A stretch of DNA of 64,000 nucleotides from assembly GCF_963422355.1 (NCBI RefSeq), contig NC_085095.1:4599607-4663606 (forward strand). The letters run 5' to 3'. Below are positions 1 to 11,791 of the stretch, piece after piece. The notes beneath the pieces are model-generated. The model worked only from the letters and a program-made list of their open reading frames with translations, was not told where the DNA came from and searched no databases. Every line of letters starts with the position of its first letter. Position 1 is the first letter of the stretch. Both the position numbers and the translations under genes were made by a program. Source of the DNA: Corticium candelabrum. Its lineage: Eukaryota; Porifera; Homoscleromorpha; Homosclerophorida; Plakinidae.

Positions 1-290
1 CAATAGCATGTATAACGTTTGAGTGCATCTCATGATCTGTCTGTTACTTGGGCTTCCAACACCAAGCATGACCAAGTTGTGATCACTTTTTAGAGAACTT
101 AATGGAAGATCTCAAATTGTGATATCGCTGCATGTATTATGCGAGGCAACATACTTTTGGTGCATAGTAGAATTGATAACTTCATGATACGAAACTACTG
201 CATACGAAAATAGAAGAGGAAGGAATCCACGTATACAACAGCAAGTTACAATGACTCAGCTTATTCATCTGCATCAATGACAGCAAAAAT

Positions 291-1975
291 TCAAGAAACC
301 ATGGACAAGTCTAGGCTCTTGACTTGTGCCTTGTAAAACCGCTTGTGCTGCAGTTGCATTTCTTGATCTATTAATTTAGGATCTCTAGGTGTATTGCTCC
401 ATTGCTCAAAATCTGTACTTGTTTCATTGGATTTCTTCCTCATTCTTTGTCTGCTCCGAGTTCTCACTTGACTATCGATATGTGTTAATTCCATTGCCAA
501 CCATGTTGAACATTCTGTGCCATGACGACCAAGAGGCACTAGAGGATGCTTGAGAGATTTGAGTTGGCTTGTTGTTCTTGGTAAACCATACTCACATGCA
601 TCAATAATGTGTTCTTCCTGACTGCGATCGTGCTGTTGAGATATTAGTGGGTCGTTCAATCTGGCAGTCGTCGCCTGCAATATATATAGACACAAGTGTT
701 TGTCAATGTGTATTGATTCTGACATTCTAAATTCCAACTCTGAGGGGAGAATTTGGTCTTGTTAGCACCAAAGGGTCGTACTCGTCTGCTGAAAATGTAT
801 CCAAGTAAACAAACCCCTAACATGAGGAATACGGGATTATTGTTACTGGAGCACTGCATGTACCTTTCTTTACCTTTCTATTTGTGTAATTGAGATAACG
901 TTCAAACAGTTGTCTCTTTTCATTGTCTAGCCATTTGTATGCAGGACCTGCAACTTCTTCTATGACCTGAGCCTGTGTGAGATGAAAGGCATCAGTATTA
1001 TAATCAAACAAGGCAAGGCATGCGTCATGCACCTGAATAGGTTCAAAGACTTGTTCTCTCCACTTCTTGTATAGCATCTCTTTTCTGCGTTTGTTGAGCA
1101 GATCCTTCTCTTGAAGATACTCATCCACTTCCTGTCACCAATTGCATCATTCATTGATAAGGAGTGTGTGACATATAGAAGCTAAAAAGTATATGCACCT
1201 TAATAAAAGTTTCTTCATCTTCAAAGATTGCCTGATACATAGTGGACACAGGCCCAGGGACAGGTGTAATGTCACACTTATGGGACCAACAAAGCCAGCA
1301 TATATCAATAAAATATCAAACTGATTTAGTTATATACTAAAAAGATACTCTTAATTTAACTAGCCACTGTTACACTTGTCAAGTGAAATTACATAGTAGC
1401 AAACAGAGAGCAATGGCTTAGCTAAGATCTGTCTAATATATTGTCAATGTTGTGGCATGTATGTTCACACTGTCATCAGTAACAATAAATTGTTTTATAG
1501 TTGTACGCTATCATTTAACAGCCATCCTGCTGTTTCAGATCAAAATAATGAAAAAAACATAAAAGTTGTCATATTAGTTTGTAACCAGTTGTTGGTGAGC
1601 TTCAGTAAAAACAGTCATTATTAAATTGAAATACAAATTCTATCAACATTTTTGATTTAGTAATGATACAGGAGTATTTCTGATTGATGTTGCCTTTAGC
1701 CAGTCTGTCAGAGTTGACTGTTTCACGTGCACAGCTTGATTGATGATGTCTTGTGTGGCTGCTGATTCAGATGTTTTCTTCATTGGTTCAGTCCTTGCTT
1801 TCCAGTGTCTCTCCAAAAACTGTCAATCACCTCAACTAATTAATTATAACTAAAAATAACAATTGGCTTCAAAGCTAACTTGACTAGCTGAAAAATTTCT
1901 TTCGTCTTCCACTAGCTGGTCTCGTATATCAGCTGAATGCACGGCGATCTTTCCCGTCTGTTCATGTTCCCCCAT
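291..1975 (-). CDS. FAM228: FAM228-like protein, multi-exon
   Basis: Exons read on the minus strand: start codon at 1973-1975, an exon near 1690-1822 (TLTDWLKA), 1199 to about 1280 (MYQAIFEDEETFIK), 864-1131 (DEYLQEKDLLN then RRKEMLYKKW), 739-788 (DEYDPLVL) and 291-674. The run from the acidic helix through RRKEMLYKKW to NRK..DEYDPL and LNDPL matches the conserved core of the vertebrate FAM228A/B family. Phases agree for the last four exons; the first two junctions are less certain. The biochemical role of the family is unknown; expression is reported mainly in testis or ciliated tissue. It is divergent from PFN4 with 96 bp between starts. I am fairly sure of the family, less of the exact N-terminus. 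Confidence 0.72.
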
Positions 1976-2071
1976 TCTCACGCGACACTGTGCCGAGGGT
2001 AAATATACGTTTAGTCTCATAGCAACACAGGCAAGTAAAGTGCGCTACAAGGAGAACGTCAGCTGACTAAC
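1976..2071. promoter_or_regulatory. Bidirectional promoter with X-box-like site
   Basis: Only 96 bp separate the FAM228-like start (-) from the PFN4 start (+), so both must be driven from here. At 2014-2026 GTCTCATAGCAAC has a good right half-site (AGCAAC) of the RFX X-box and a weak left half. The same last nine bases, CATAGCAAC, occur in the PPIL6 promoter. Function is inferred. Confidence 0.5.
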
Positions 2072-2816
2072 ATGAATCAGTTGCAAAATTTGTTGCACGA
2101 CACTCTTATTGCAACAGGACATGTCCAACAATGCGCTCTGATTAAACGCAAAGACGCGTCACTGAAAGCGAGCTCGGTTGGTTTCACGGTAAGCCTTCAT
2201 GAACGAATTCTTCCAACAAGGCGTCGTCGACTGTCAGCTGCATGCTTTTTGCTGTCCGTCTTATTTCTTTGCTAATTATTTAATTAAACAGGTTGAACAT
2301 GACCAGGCAAAGCAGCTGGTGGAATCATTCAAGGCACCAACTGATCTTCGTGGTTCTGGTCTTTTGTATTGTGGAATTCGCTACAAATGTGTTCGAACGG
2401 ATAAGAATTCAATTTATGCCAAACATGTGAGTAATCATAGGTTTAATAATAAATAAACACCTGGCACAGACCGTGGCAGGAGCTAAAGATCTAGAGACAG
2501 TAAAGACAGACAAACAGAAGATTATCAGGTATCCTTATCCTAGTATGGATGAAAAGATGGACGACAAGATTTAGATAGACTAAAGACAGAAAACTGACAA
2601 ATATTGTCAAGTCATTATCCATAGAATGACACTGGAGTCATCTTGGCAAGAACAAGCTCACTGATTATCATTGGCACTTATTCTACAACCATGCATCCAA
2701 GCATTTGTGTCGCTGCCGTTGAGAGGCTAGGTCAGCATTCTTACGCACTATACATTGCACAAATAAATTGTCATGTTCATGTTTCAGCTGATTATTTCAG
2801 AGACAAGTCTAAGTAG
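2072..2816 (+). CDS. PFN4: Profilin-4 (four exons, 128 aa)
   Basis: Exons 2072-2188, 2292-2426, 2625-2730 and 2788-2816 join with consistent phase and GT-AG sites to 128 residues, close to the roughly 129 of vertebrate PFN4. Diagnostic stretches are the N-terminal MNQLQNLLHDTLI, the second exon GIRYKCVRTDKNSIYAK, and the third exon with ICVAAVERL. PFN4 is the divergent profilin of male germ cells, tied to acrosome and flagellum formation; it binds phospholipid rather than actin or polyproline in mammals. The first ATG in frame fits the usual N-terminus, so this start was chosen. It shares a promoter with the FAM228-like gene and is convergent with the kelch kinase 250 bp downstream. Confidence 0.92.
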
Positions 2817-3065
2817 TCAATTCCAAAATGGAGACCTACATAAGCAACTATCAATATAGAAGGTCTGATGTTTTGTTTCTATTTAATAGAATAGGACTTC
2901 GGTAGATTCTTTCGAGTAGTTGAATGAAGAATTACTGTCAATCAACTTCATTCAAGGACAATTAACATGAGTGATATTTTAAATTAATAGCCAGTATAGT
3001 ACTAGTACTAGTCATTCATACAATCCTTGTGTGGTGTCGAATGGCTTTTGATATGACCTAGAGGA

Positions 3066-6000
3066 TTAGTTGACAGCTACTGTTCCACTTTTCTCCTGCA
3101 GAAGATCCAGTCTTGTTAGTATCTCACCAAACATTGGTCTTTTCTGTGGATTTCCATCCCAACATCTCTTCATTAGACTTATGTAGTCCGCTGGCTCATT
3201 GTCATGAAGACTAGGTCGTTGACCCTGTCGTACCAGCTCAGCAAGTTGGTACATGTAACTTGTGCGGCAGTCATCATATGGCACTTTCTGAGACATAATC
3301 TCCCACATTACAATGCCAAAACTACAAATCAATAAACAACAATTAATATCAATTGTGTACGTCTAAGCAATTTTATGGTGTATGTTCTGCCTTGCTGTAA
3401 TTGCAGATTTTTTCTGGTCCTTCAGTTTGTAGAGTCATCCACATACTTACTTAGTGATAATTCTGTTTCCATTCATATTGTCACTGGCTACTACAGCTGT
3501 GGCCGAAAGTTTTGGACACATGGAAAATATCTCAGTACTTGTATGGCAAATTCTCATAATCATCTTGTCATTTTGAAATATTTTATGTCTTCCAGGTAAA
3601 TATGTAGCCAATTTATGTCCATGAAATTGAAAAAACTGCTTAATTTATTGGCAAATAATGTTATTGTTGGTAAATATAGTTAGCTACAAACTTTGATAAT
3701 AATGTCAGTATGCAGACAAGATGATTTCTGTGATTTGTGAAGTGTCCAAAACTCTTGGCAACAACTGTACTCTAGTTAGGTAGAACCTATTACAAGTTTC
3801 CTATTACAAGTTTCTTATTACTCTGCATTTAGGTAGGGGGAAATTTTGGAATGGACAATTATAATCCTGTCTGCCTGAATCTGTGACGACAGCAAAGTTA
3901 GTTGGATTCGAAACAGCTTACTTTTTCTTACTAGGTATTTGTAAGTGCCAACGAGTAACTTGTTGTGTTTAGTAAACCATCAATAAACACATATATGAGT
4001 CGCAAGTTTGCTGTAGATTAATTAATGAGAAATTATAGCATAGGTAGACATCACTATTGTAAACCATACTTTGCCACAACTTATTTAGTGAAGTCTACCC
4101 CAGATGACAATGTCGCCCTAAGAGACTTGGTTGCTAATCACAGCTTATGCAATTTTAAAGACAAGACGTCTTTGCAACATCTTGTTGTTAACATATTCCC
4201 TTCACAAATAGGCTCTCAACCTCTGTAACTCAAGATAAAACAGGTAGCTAGTTATTCACAAATTTGTTTTTAAGTTAAATATAAGAGAAGTGATTGCCAA
4301 AGAAGAAGAATTCAGCCAGTTTCAGACCAGAGAATAACCAAAATGCAGTGCCTACATAGCTTGTCTGATGAAGTGCAAACAACTATGAATACGTCCTCAC
4401 CTGTAGACATCCACGGATGCTCCATACTTCTTTTCAAAGAATGTCTCTGGAGCTCGCCACAGTAATGTCCCCACACTTTCAGACATCAGCTTTTGTGCTT
4501 CCAACAATGGTTTCCTCTCTTCATCCAAGTGATGAGGAACAATAGACTCAGGCTCCTTGTCTACATCTTGTGGCTCATCCAGTTGCTGAATGAACCGTGC
4601 TGTTCCAAAGTCTGCCACTTTGACAATCCATCTGTCAGAAACCAACAAATTCCCACACTTAAGATCACGATGAATCCTTGGTGGATTCAAATTATGCAGA
4701 AATCGCATGCCTTTTGCAGCATCACTGCAAAATCGTAACTTTTGAGAGTATTGAATGACAATGCTGTGATCTTGTAAGATTGTACTCAGAGCTCCACGTC
4801 GGAGATATTCAGTAACAAGGATGGCTTGATTATTGGGAGGCACATACCCAACTCCGATAAAAAGAACAATATTTGTATGGCGAATTGTTTTCATGAACTC
4901 AATTTCACGTGCAAAATGTCGCTCAAATGTTGGTTCAATCAGCCTTTGTTTCAGTTTCTTCACAGCTACTGGCAACTCACGATACTCTGCCAGCCAGACT
5001 TCACCAAAGCTCCCAGGAGAGTCACGATCAACACGTTCTCTGAATGTAATTTCACTACTTTCAATCTGAAAAGCAGCTTGAAGATCTTCCATTGCTTTCT
5101 GAGAAAGCTGGATTGTTCGAAATGCTTCCATCTGACGCTGTTTGTATAGCCGGTGACGCACAACCAGCAACACTACAATTGCAAGGACAACAAAAGACAG
5201 CAAAATGATAGCAGCAAACAAAACAACAGATTTTTGCACTTGTGTGCATTTTGATTCTGAATCAAAGCCAAAGTGACAGGTACACTGAATGTGACTGTTG
5301 GCCAACACGTGACACTTTCCACGTCCATGGCAAGGGTCTGAGGCACAGACTGTGCATTTAGTCCGATTCAAAGATCCAGCTGATTTGGTCGTAGTTCCAC
5401 TTGGACAAGAATTGCAAATTCTTGTTCCAGGATACATAGCATATGTTCCATTGTTACATAACCTACAAGGATACTTGGAAAAATTACGACTGAACTCTCC
5501 TGCATTGCATCCTAAATTTGTTGTAAATGAGGTCCCATCTGGTCGGACTGAAGCACCTAGGGTATTTGCCGCCAATTCAAATCCACCAAACAAGAGCAAT
5601 TCTGGATTATTACTAACACGTAAGATTGCTATTGAATGTCCATATCTAGCTGTGGGACCATCCATCATGTGCAACCGAGACCATGAGTGAGTTGTACCAT
5701 CAAACATCCAAACATACTGATTATGGACCAGTCTCTCACAATTCAAGAAGTGTCTCCAGAAGGGGACTTCAAAAGTAGGAGTTTCACAACCACCATGTAT
5801 AAACATTTTGTAGCCCCAAACAGCTGCACTATGATACACAGATGCTGGTGGACTATGGTAGTCAGAGTGAATTTCAGTCCACCTGTTTATTTCACAATCA
5901 TACTCCCATAGCTCATTAGTAGACTGTAAACTACTCGACATTCCACCAAAAACCATGACTCTGCCATCAAGTAAAGTAACAGCAGAGTGCCCAGCTCTTG

Positions 6001-7813
6001 CATGTGGACATGAGGAATAATTATTACAAGTTATCAATTTCCAGAAAAACAAACCGCCATCTTTATAAACAACCCAATGATCACTAAGGACTTCATGATG
6101 ATTTCCAGACTGAGAAACAAATAAACCACCAAGTAGGTGAATGTCACCATTGCTGACCTTAAAGATTACATGGTTCCCACGAGGCATGGGACGACCGCCG
6201 TCTTTCCATAAAATAATCAACTCTTCCCAACTGAAAATATTCAAATTAAAAATTGCCATGTCTCTCAAGCTTAACACAGTTTCATTATACACACTAGTGT
6301 AAGAGAAATAGAATCCTCCTGAGATAATAATTGAATCACTACTATATGCAGTAGCAGCATGACATACACGTTGCTGTGGAGAAATGGTGTTAATTTCCAA
6401 CCACATACCAGTATAACCATGATATACCCAGGTGTATGGTTCTGACACCATGAATCCATCGTAGCCCCCAAACAAAACACCATACTCGTGCAAAGGCACT
6501 AAAGATGATCCAGCACGAGGAGATGGCCCAATGTCCGGGGAGTTCACTTTCTGCCACATTATGACACTGGCATTAAGAGAATAAGCGTGCATCTCCCATA
6601 AGTCGTCTAAAGGCATTGATGTAGTAGAATCCTCACCACCAAACAGCACCATAGCAAATGTCATCAAGACAGCAGATGAATGCGTTCTTCTTGATGGAAT
6701 GCTGTGAATGTTGGCTGTCACTGATAAAGCTTTTTGCCATTCATCTTTGTCCACATGGTACAAGAACATGCCTTGGCTGATTAAATCATCATCTCCTTCT
6801 ATTGTACCTCCATAAATGAACATTACTTCAGTTGTAACAAGATTAGCCAATGAAACAGAGACATGGTCCATGACTTGGTACTTCATTGGTGTTCTGTAGT
6901 GCCACGAATTACCTTCTACATTGTATTCCCACAATTCATTTAGTACAGAAGTAAATCTACATTGTCCACCACCAAGTACAAGAACAATGTTACTTCCTTG
7001 GAAGTAAACTGCAGTATGGCCAGATCGCCCCCCAGGCTTTCCATACACAGAATCTGGTGTGGGATTTAAAGAAGTCCAAGAATGACTCTGAGGATCATAT
7101 TGCCACATGTCGTCATAACAATGCCCAGCTTTTCCAGTGATCTCTGAATACTCTTTGCCAAAAAATATCAACATCTTGTCATTTGACAGAGCCACAGCAG
7201 CATGCAGAAATCGCTTTCCTGGTCCGTTTCCTCCAGGCTTCCACACACCAACCTCCAAGTTGAAATGCCATGTGTCATTCATAGTCTCATTGAGATTTAA
7301 TCCACCAAATGTAATCATTTCACTACCAATTACTACAGCGCTATGGTAAGCCCTCGGAATAAACTCCGCACTTATTATATTAACCCACGAGTTGCTTTCT
7401 TCATTGTAAACCCACACGTCACCATACCAATGAGAAGAGCGTGCGCCTTCTTCGCTTGGCAGGAAAGTATCAACCCCTCCGTAGACAATCATCACTTGAT
7501 TTTTGAAATAACGAAACTTAGAGAAGACCGCTGTGTGACCAAGTCGTTGACTAGGAGAATTAGTCTTTGTCGCAATGACCCGCCTCCAGTCATTGTAGTC
7601 CTCTTGGCCCCGAGACTGACGAAAACAGCTAGAGAAAAACAGTTTAGTCTGCACATTTGTCAAAGTATACGTACGTCTAGCAAATACATACTTTGCATCA
7701 CTGTCCGTAGAACAGTGTGCGGTACTAAGCAAGAGCAGCAACAAGCAAGAACCAGAATTTAGAGCTACGAGATCTAGCGAAAGTCGTTGCAATTGCAGCG
7801 TGAATATTTCCAT
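3066..7813 (-). CDS. Kelch-repeat receptor with TKL kinase domain
   Basis: Two exons, 4401-7813 and 3066-3321, spliced in VDVY|SFG, give about 1222 residues. Order: signal peptide with an oligo-Leu core (to about residue 35), a long run of kelch blades (about 80-770; repeated FGG and W pairs), a Cys-rich GCC2/GCC3-like segment and an EGF-like segment (CHGRGKC ... CTCHFGF), a transmembrane helix (about 862-885), then a kinase (about 920-1215). The kinase has VAVKK (Lys near 952), HRDLKCGN, DFGTA (Asp near 1068), APE, and a long acidic insert in the activation segment. The glycine loop is degenerate (first Gly missing, GSFGEVW kept). Sequence style is tyrosine-kinase-like rather than true RTK. 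It is most likely a cell-surface receptor; ligand unknown. The start was chosen because it supplies the signal peptide. Confidence 0.88.
3494..3767. mobile_element. TA-flanked MITE (Tc1/mariner type)
   Basis: Terminal inverted repeats of about 27 bp begin CAGCTGTGGCCGAAAGTTTT and match the reverse complement of the right end, which finishes at CAACTG. A TA dinucleotide lies directly outside each end (3492-3493 and 3768-3769). The element is 274 bp, has no coding capacity and sits in the intron (3322-4400) of the kelch kinase gene. The rest of that intron shows nothing recognisable. Confidence 0.82.
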
Positions 7814-8036
7814 ACTTGCTACAACAAACTTTTTTTCTAACGCCAGTCACATTCAAACCTGATTGAAGAAGCACACAGACTAGCCAAGCTAAGTGCAAAC
7901 TAGCTGATAGGCGAAGTGTCACGTGAGTTTAGATTAGGCTCGCACGTGTACACGTACACGTACCCACGTTTAGCGCACGTTAGAAAATTTGCCCTGCGTC
8001 TTTTTAGACATCTCTAGAGCTGTGTGTGTGTGTGTG

Positions 8037-8084
<48 letters not shown>

Positions 8085-8104
8085 CGTGCGTGTGTGTGCG
8101 TGCA

Positions 8105-8164
<60 letters not shown>

Positions 8165-8297
8165 TGTGTGTATGTGTGTGTGTGTGTGTGTGTGTGAGTG
8201 TGTGTATGTGTGTGCGCACACGCGCATCTTATTAATCTTATTACATTTTTTACTAGTTTATCAATCACTAACGCGGATAAGACCCCATCTAGTCCTC
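7814..8297. repeat. Intergenic, interrupted (GT)n microsatellite
   Basis: The stretch between the kelch kinase and the RecQ-like gene is the promoter side of the kinase. It contains CACGTG-type motifs near 7920-7980 and an imperfect GT array at about 8021-8220 with GC and AT interruptions. Reading frames across the array are poly-Thr/His or Val/Cys artefacts. Confidence 0.9.
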
Positions 8298-9474
8298 TCA
8301 TTCTGTATCTTGTGCCACCTGCGTCCATCTAAGTTCAAGTAGTGCTTTCCTCAAAGCAGCTCTCTGACCAGCAACAACACGACGTGATCTCAACGGTGCA
8401 GATCTGCATGGAATAGGAGGAAGTGGTAAGGTGCAATCCACCTCTGGCTGAAGAATATGAGGTCGCTCATCAGATGCATTGCAGAAGGAACAGCACAAAT
8501 CACTATCAGGTAATGGATCCTCTGACTGCAAAATCTTGTAAACAAGAACTCTTCTCAAACAGACCTTATTTGAGGCAAGAGTCACAATTTCGTTGTTGCA
8601 CACTGACAGTCTACGGTCCTGAGAGTGTGCCACAAACCAAACAAGGCACAACCTTAGTGGATCTCTCCCTCCACGTCCAGCAAGTTGCACAAGCTCAGAT
8701 CCACTGTCTGGCAAACCGAATAGAATAACTTCACTGATGTCATCAATGTCCACACCAAGGCCAAACGCACTAGTAGCTACCATGACTTGCTGCTTGCCAC
8801 ACTTGAATTCTCCATAGTGTTGAGATCGCCCCTCAAGTGTCATTGTGGCATTTGGTATTGTCCTACTGTACCCCTGGTTATACTACTGCAGCTGTACACA
8901 AGATGAATATACACTTTATACAAAACATAGTTTGATCTGCAAAATAAAAGGGTTTTTGGAATATCTTTAGAATACTTACAGAGGACAACATAGAAGCTAA
9001 CAAGTGGAAGACTGACGAAGTAGAGGTGGATGAATCCAAAGAAAAATACAAGTTTGGACGATTTAGAGATCCACATACTAGAACATAGTCAGGCATATTC
9101 AGACGTTGGGTTACAGAAGTAATAAGGAAAAGTGGAGCTGTTGCTGAGAGAGCCATAATTGGGACAGTAGGCAGGCAAGAACGAATAAAACTTAGTTCCT
9201 TGTAAGAAGGTCTAAATGTAGACCCCCACTCTTCGATCAGATGTGCTTCATCAATAGCAATGAAGGAGATTGCTGTCTTCAATTGCCTAGACAATGCGTT
9301 TCGCCAAAAACTTGATGTGATCGCTTCTGGAGACGTACAAACTAGACAAACCACTGTTACCCACCATTGCCTGACCAAAAGATTGTCCAATACTATTCAC
9401 TTAGTTTGTACTTGCTGGAAGAAACGTCTTTCAACAGTTTCTCGTCTGACAAGGACTCAATTCGTGTGACAAAC

Positions 9475-9597
9475 TGTAGAGAAATTAGCACCTCCCACTT
9501 CCGGTAGTACATCTACTATAAAGTCTGTTGTAATGCAAATACAAGTGTGTGTTCGTTGGCCTTCGATCCTCGTGTCTTGAGAGCTTCGCACCCTACA
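9475..9597 (+). repeat. Left LTR, 123 bp
   Basis: Begins TGTAGAGAAATTAG and ends GCACCCTACA. It contains an ACTATAAAG sequence at 9529-9537 that could act as a TATA box. The TGG of the primer-binding site starts three bases after its end. Confidence 0.92.
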
Positions 9598-9645
9598 ATT
9601 GGTGGAGAACCGCTAGTTTACATTTTGTTTGAGTAACTATCCTTC

Positions 9646-10745
9646 GTGATGCCTCGTAAAGACCGAATCGTCTCGATGTTGATGATGCTACTTCAAGTCC
9701 ACTTGCCTCTAGATCTTCTCACCGTCTCGGTTCTAGCGATGACTCGCCTCGTGCTTCGTTTCGTCCTCATCATTCCGCTCAATTGGACAAGTACTGGGGA
9801 GATGATGGTGAAGATCTCGACAGTTGGTTGTTTCATGTTCGGTCAGTCGCTGAACTAGAAGGATGGACTCCGGCCCTAACACTCCGTCATGCTGCAGTCG
9901 CACTCTCCGGTCGTGCTCGTACTGAGTACAGAGTGTTCCTTTCCACTGCTGACTAAGAAGTTACCTGGGAAGGTTTTGAACAATTCTTGCACGATCAGTT
10001 TGGTCCTAAGAATCCTGTTCGGTATTATACGCACAAATTGATGTCTATTCAGCGGGGATCTCATGAAACTGTGTCTGCCTATTGTTCGCGATTTCAACGC
10101 ACATTATTACAGTTGCAAAGCTGTCAAGATTGTGCTCTGCCCGATTTAACTATTGTCACTTGGTTTCAGGAAGGTCTTCGCCCAGAGTTTCAAATGGAAT
10201 TAGAGCGTGATCAGCCGACAAAGTTCGTAGATGCAGTGCATAGCGCCGAGAAAGCCGAACGCATTTCTCAACGAAACCGCATTCCTGTTGATGATGACCA
10301 TTGTTTCGTTGTTCGTCAATCACACCTGCAACCGCGATCTCGCCCACAACAACATGTTCCTGACACAAAGCCGCCTACTGCTTCATCGTTCCATAGCAAC
10401 GTGGACGGCGCTCAATCAACTGATCGTGAGGTGTTCCAACAGCTGATCTTGCAGCTGATCTTGCAGCAGTCACAAATACTGGCACAACAAGGTGAATTTT
10501 TGAAACTTTTACAACCTCAGTCTTCCTCTTCTCGTAACTCTGCAGCTTCTTCGCCTTCTTCCGGATTTCGTGGTAATTGTCTCTATTGTCACAAATACGG
10601 TCACCGCATTTCTGAATTCCGCAAATGTCTAGCAAAAGAAGCCAACTCACGCCCACCACCTCAAACCACTTCGTCTGCCTATAATCAACGCCAATTGAGA
10701 ACTACGCCTTCTCAAGTCAATCGTGGTTTGTCTACTGAACAATAG
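9646..10745 (+). pseudogene. Gypsy gag with degenerate zinc knuckle
   Basis: The gag frame is open from about 9670 (KYWGDDGEDLDSWLFHV, a typical gag start region) to a TAA at 9954-9956, then continues in frame to 10745. The capsid-like part includes FEQFLHDQFGP and MSIQRGSHETVSAYCSRF. A Gln/Ser-rich linker leads to CLYCHKYGH, a zinc knuckle whose final Cys position is occupied by another residue. One stop plus the altered knuckle suggest a dead copy. Confidence 0.8.
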
Positions 10746-10799
10746 CCTACTGCCAATCAACAGAAAGCTCCTATCTACACACTTCAGACGACACCTGCT

Positions 10800-11540
10800 A
10801 CCTGTCAGCCGCCTACGGTACCTAAGTGTAAGCTTACTATTGAAGGTGCAGAGCCTATCACCTGCGTAATTGTCTCTGGAGCCGTCGTGTCATTTGTTTC
10901 CAGCAATTTTGTCGGTACTGTACTCTCGGTCATACCGCCGACCAAACGTTAGAATCTGATAGTTATGTTATCGCCACCGATGGTAATCCTCTCGATCTTG
11001 CGGGCAAGATTCATCTAGATTTGTCTTTCGGTGATGCTATCATTCGACATCCCTTTCAAATTGCAAATGACTTTCCATTTCCGGTTCTTCTGGGTTCTGA
11101 TTTCTTGAGTCGCGTTCGCGCTGTGATTAGCTATGCAAACGGCACGATTACCTTTACAGAGCATGACTCCGCTGTTCCCTATTACTTTATCGATTTTAGG
11201 TGTATTCACAGATCAGGATAGTACCGCTTCAGCTACTGATCTAAGCAGTTCCGTAGGTCGTGTTTGTGTTCTCACGGTCTCAACTACATCATTCGCTATC
11301 TTAAATCCGAGAACTGTTACACCTTTTGATTCTACCGATAGGGATCTGTCGTTGGATACAACACCTCCTTGCTCTGACTCGTCTGCTAGCTCATCTGTTC
11401 CGATTAACGACCGCCTCTCGTCTACACAACGGTCTCGACCTAGTAGGCTTCTTGACGATTATTCCGATGTGTTTGCACAACATTCGGACGATCTGGGTCG
11501 TACTTCCGTGTTTACACACCACATCGACACTGGAGATTAG
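10800..11540 (+). pseudogene. Gypsy retropepsin and start of RT, truncated
   Basis: After gag, an aspartic-protease region is recognisable. The active site reads VIVSGAVVSF where D[TS]GA is expected, so the catalytic Asp is Val. The flank IATDGNPLDLAGKI and the C-terminal FPVLLGSDFL are retained, with a frame change near 10950. The region next reaches LLDDYSDVFAQHSDDLG and HHIDTGD, the usual start of Ty3/gypsy RT, and then stops at 11538-11540. About 130 bp later comes the right LTR. Confidence 0.82.
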
Positions 11541-11667
11541 AACTCTTCTGTTACTTAGATTTGCTTAGCTGATGTGTTTTTCTTATGTTTCACCTAGTCC
11601 ACTACACTTGTGTTTTGTTTTAGTTTTAGCGGTACATGAGGACATGTAACCCTCAGAAGGGGACGTC

Positions 11668-11791
11668 TGTAGAGAAATTAGCACCTCCCACTTCCGGTAG
11701 TACATCTACTATAAAGTCTGTTGTAATGCAAACACAAGTGTGTGTTCGTTTGGCCTTTGATCCTCGTGTCTCGAGAGCTTCGCACCCTACA
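11668..11791 (+). repeat. Right LTR, 124 bp
   Basis: Matches the left LTR with about three substitutions and one extra T. It is followed directly by AAAC (11792-11795), the second copy of the target site. Confidence 0.92.

Larger units (their letters stand above)
9475..11791 (+). mobile_element. Internally deleted Ty3/gypsy LTR retrotransposon
   Basis: Near-identical LTRs (9475-9597 and 11668-11791, each TG...CA) flank 2.07 kb. AAAC lies directly outside both ends as a 4-bp target duplication. A TGG-starting primer-binding site follows the left LTR (9600 on) and a purine tract (AGAAGGGGACG) precedes the right one. Inside are gag, a retropepsin and only the first part of the reverse transcriptase; the rest of RT, RNase H and integrase are missing. 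The LTRs differ by about three substitutions and one indel, so the insertion looks fairly young. It lies antisense in the RecQ-like gene. Confidence 0.93.

Noticed and set aside
4397..7922. Many short + strand frames opposite the kelch kinase
   Set aside because: They are antisense shadows of a long coding exon.
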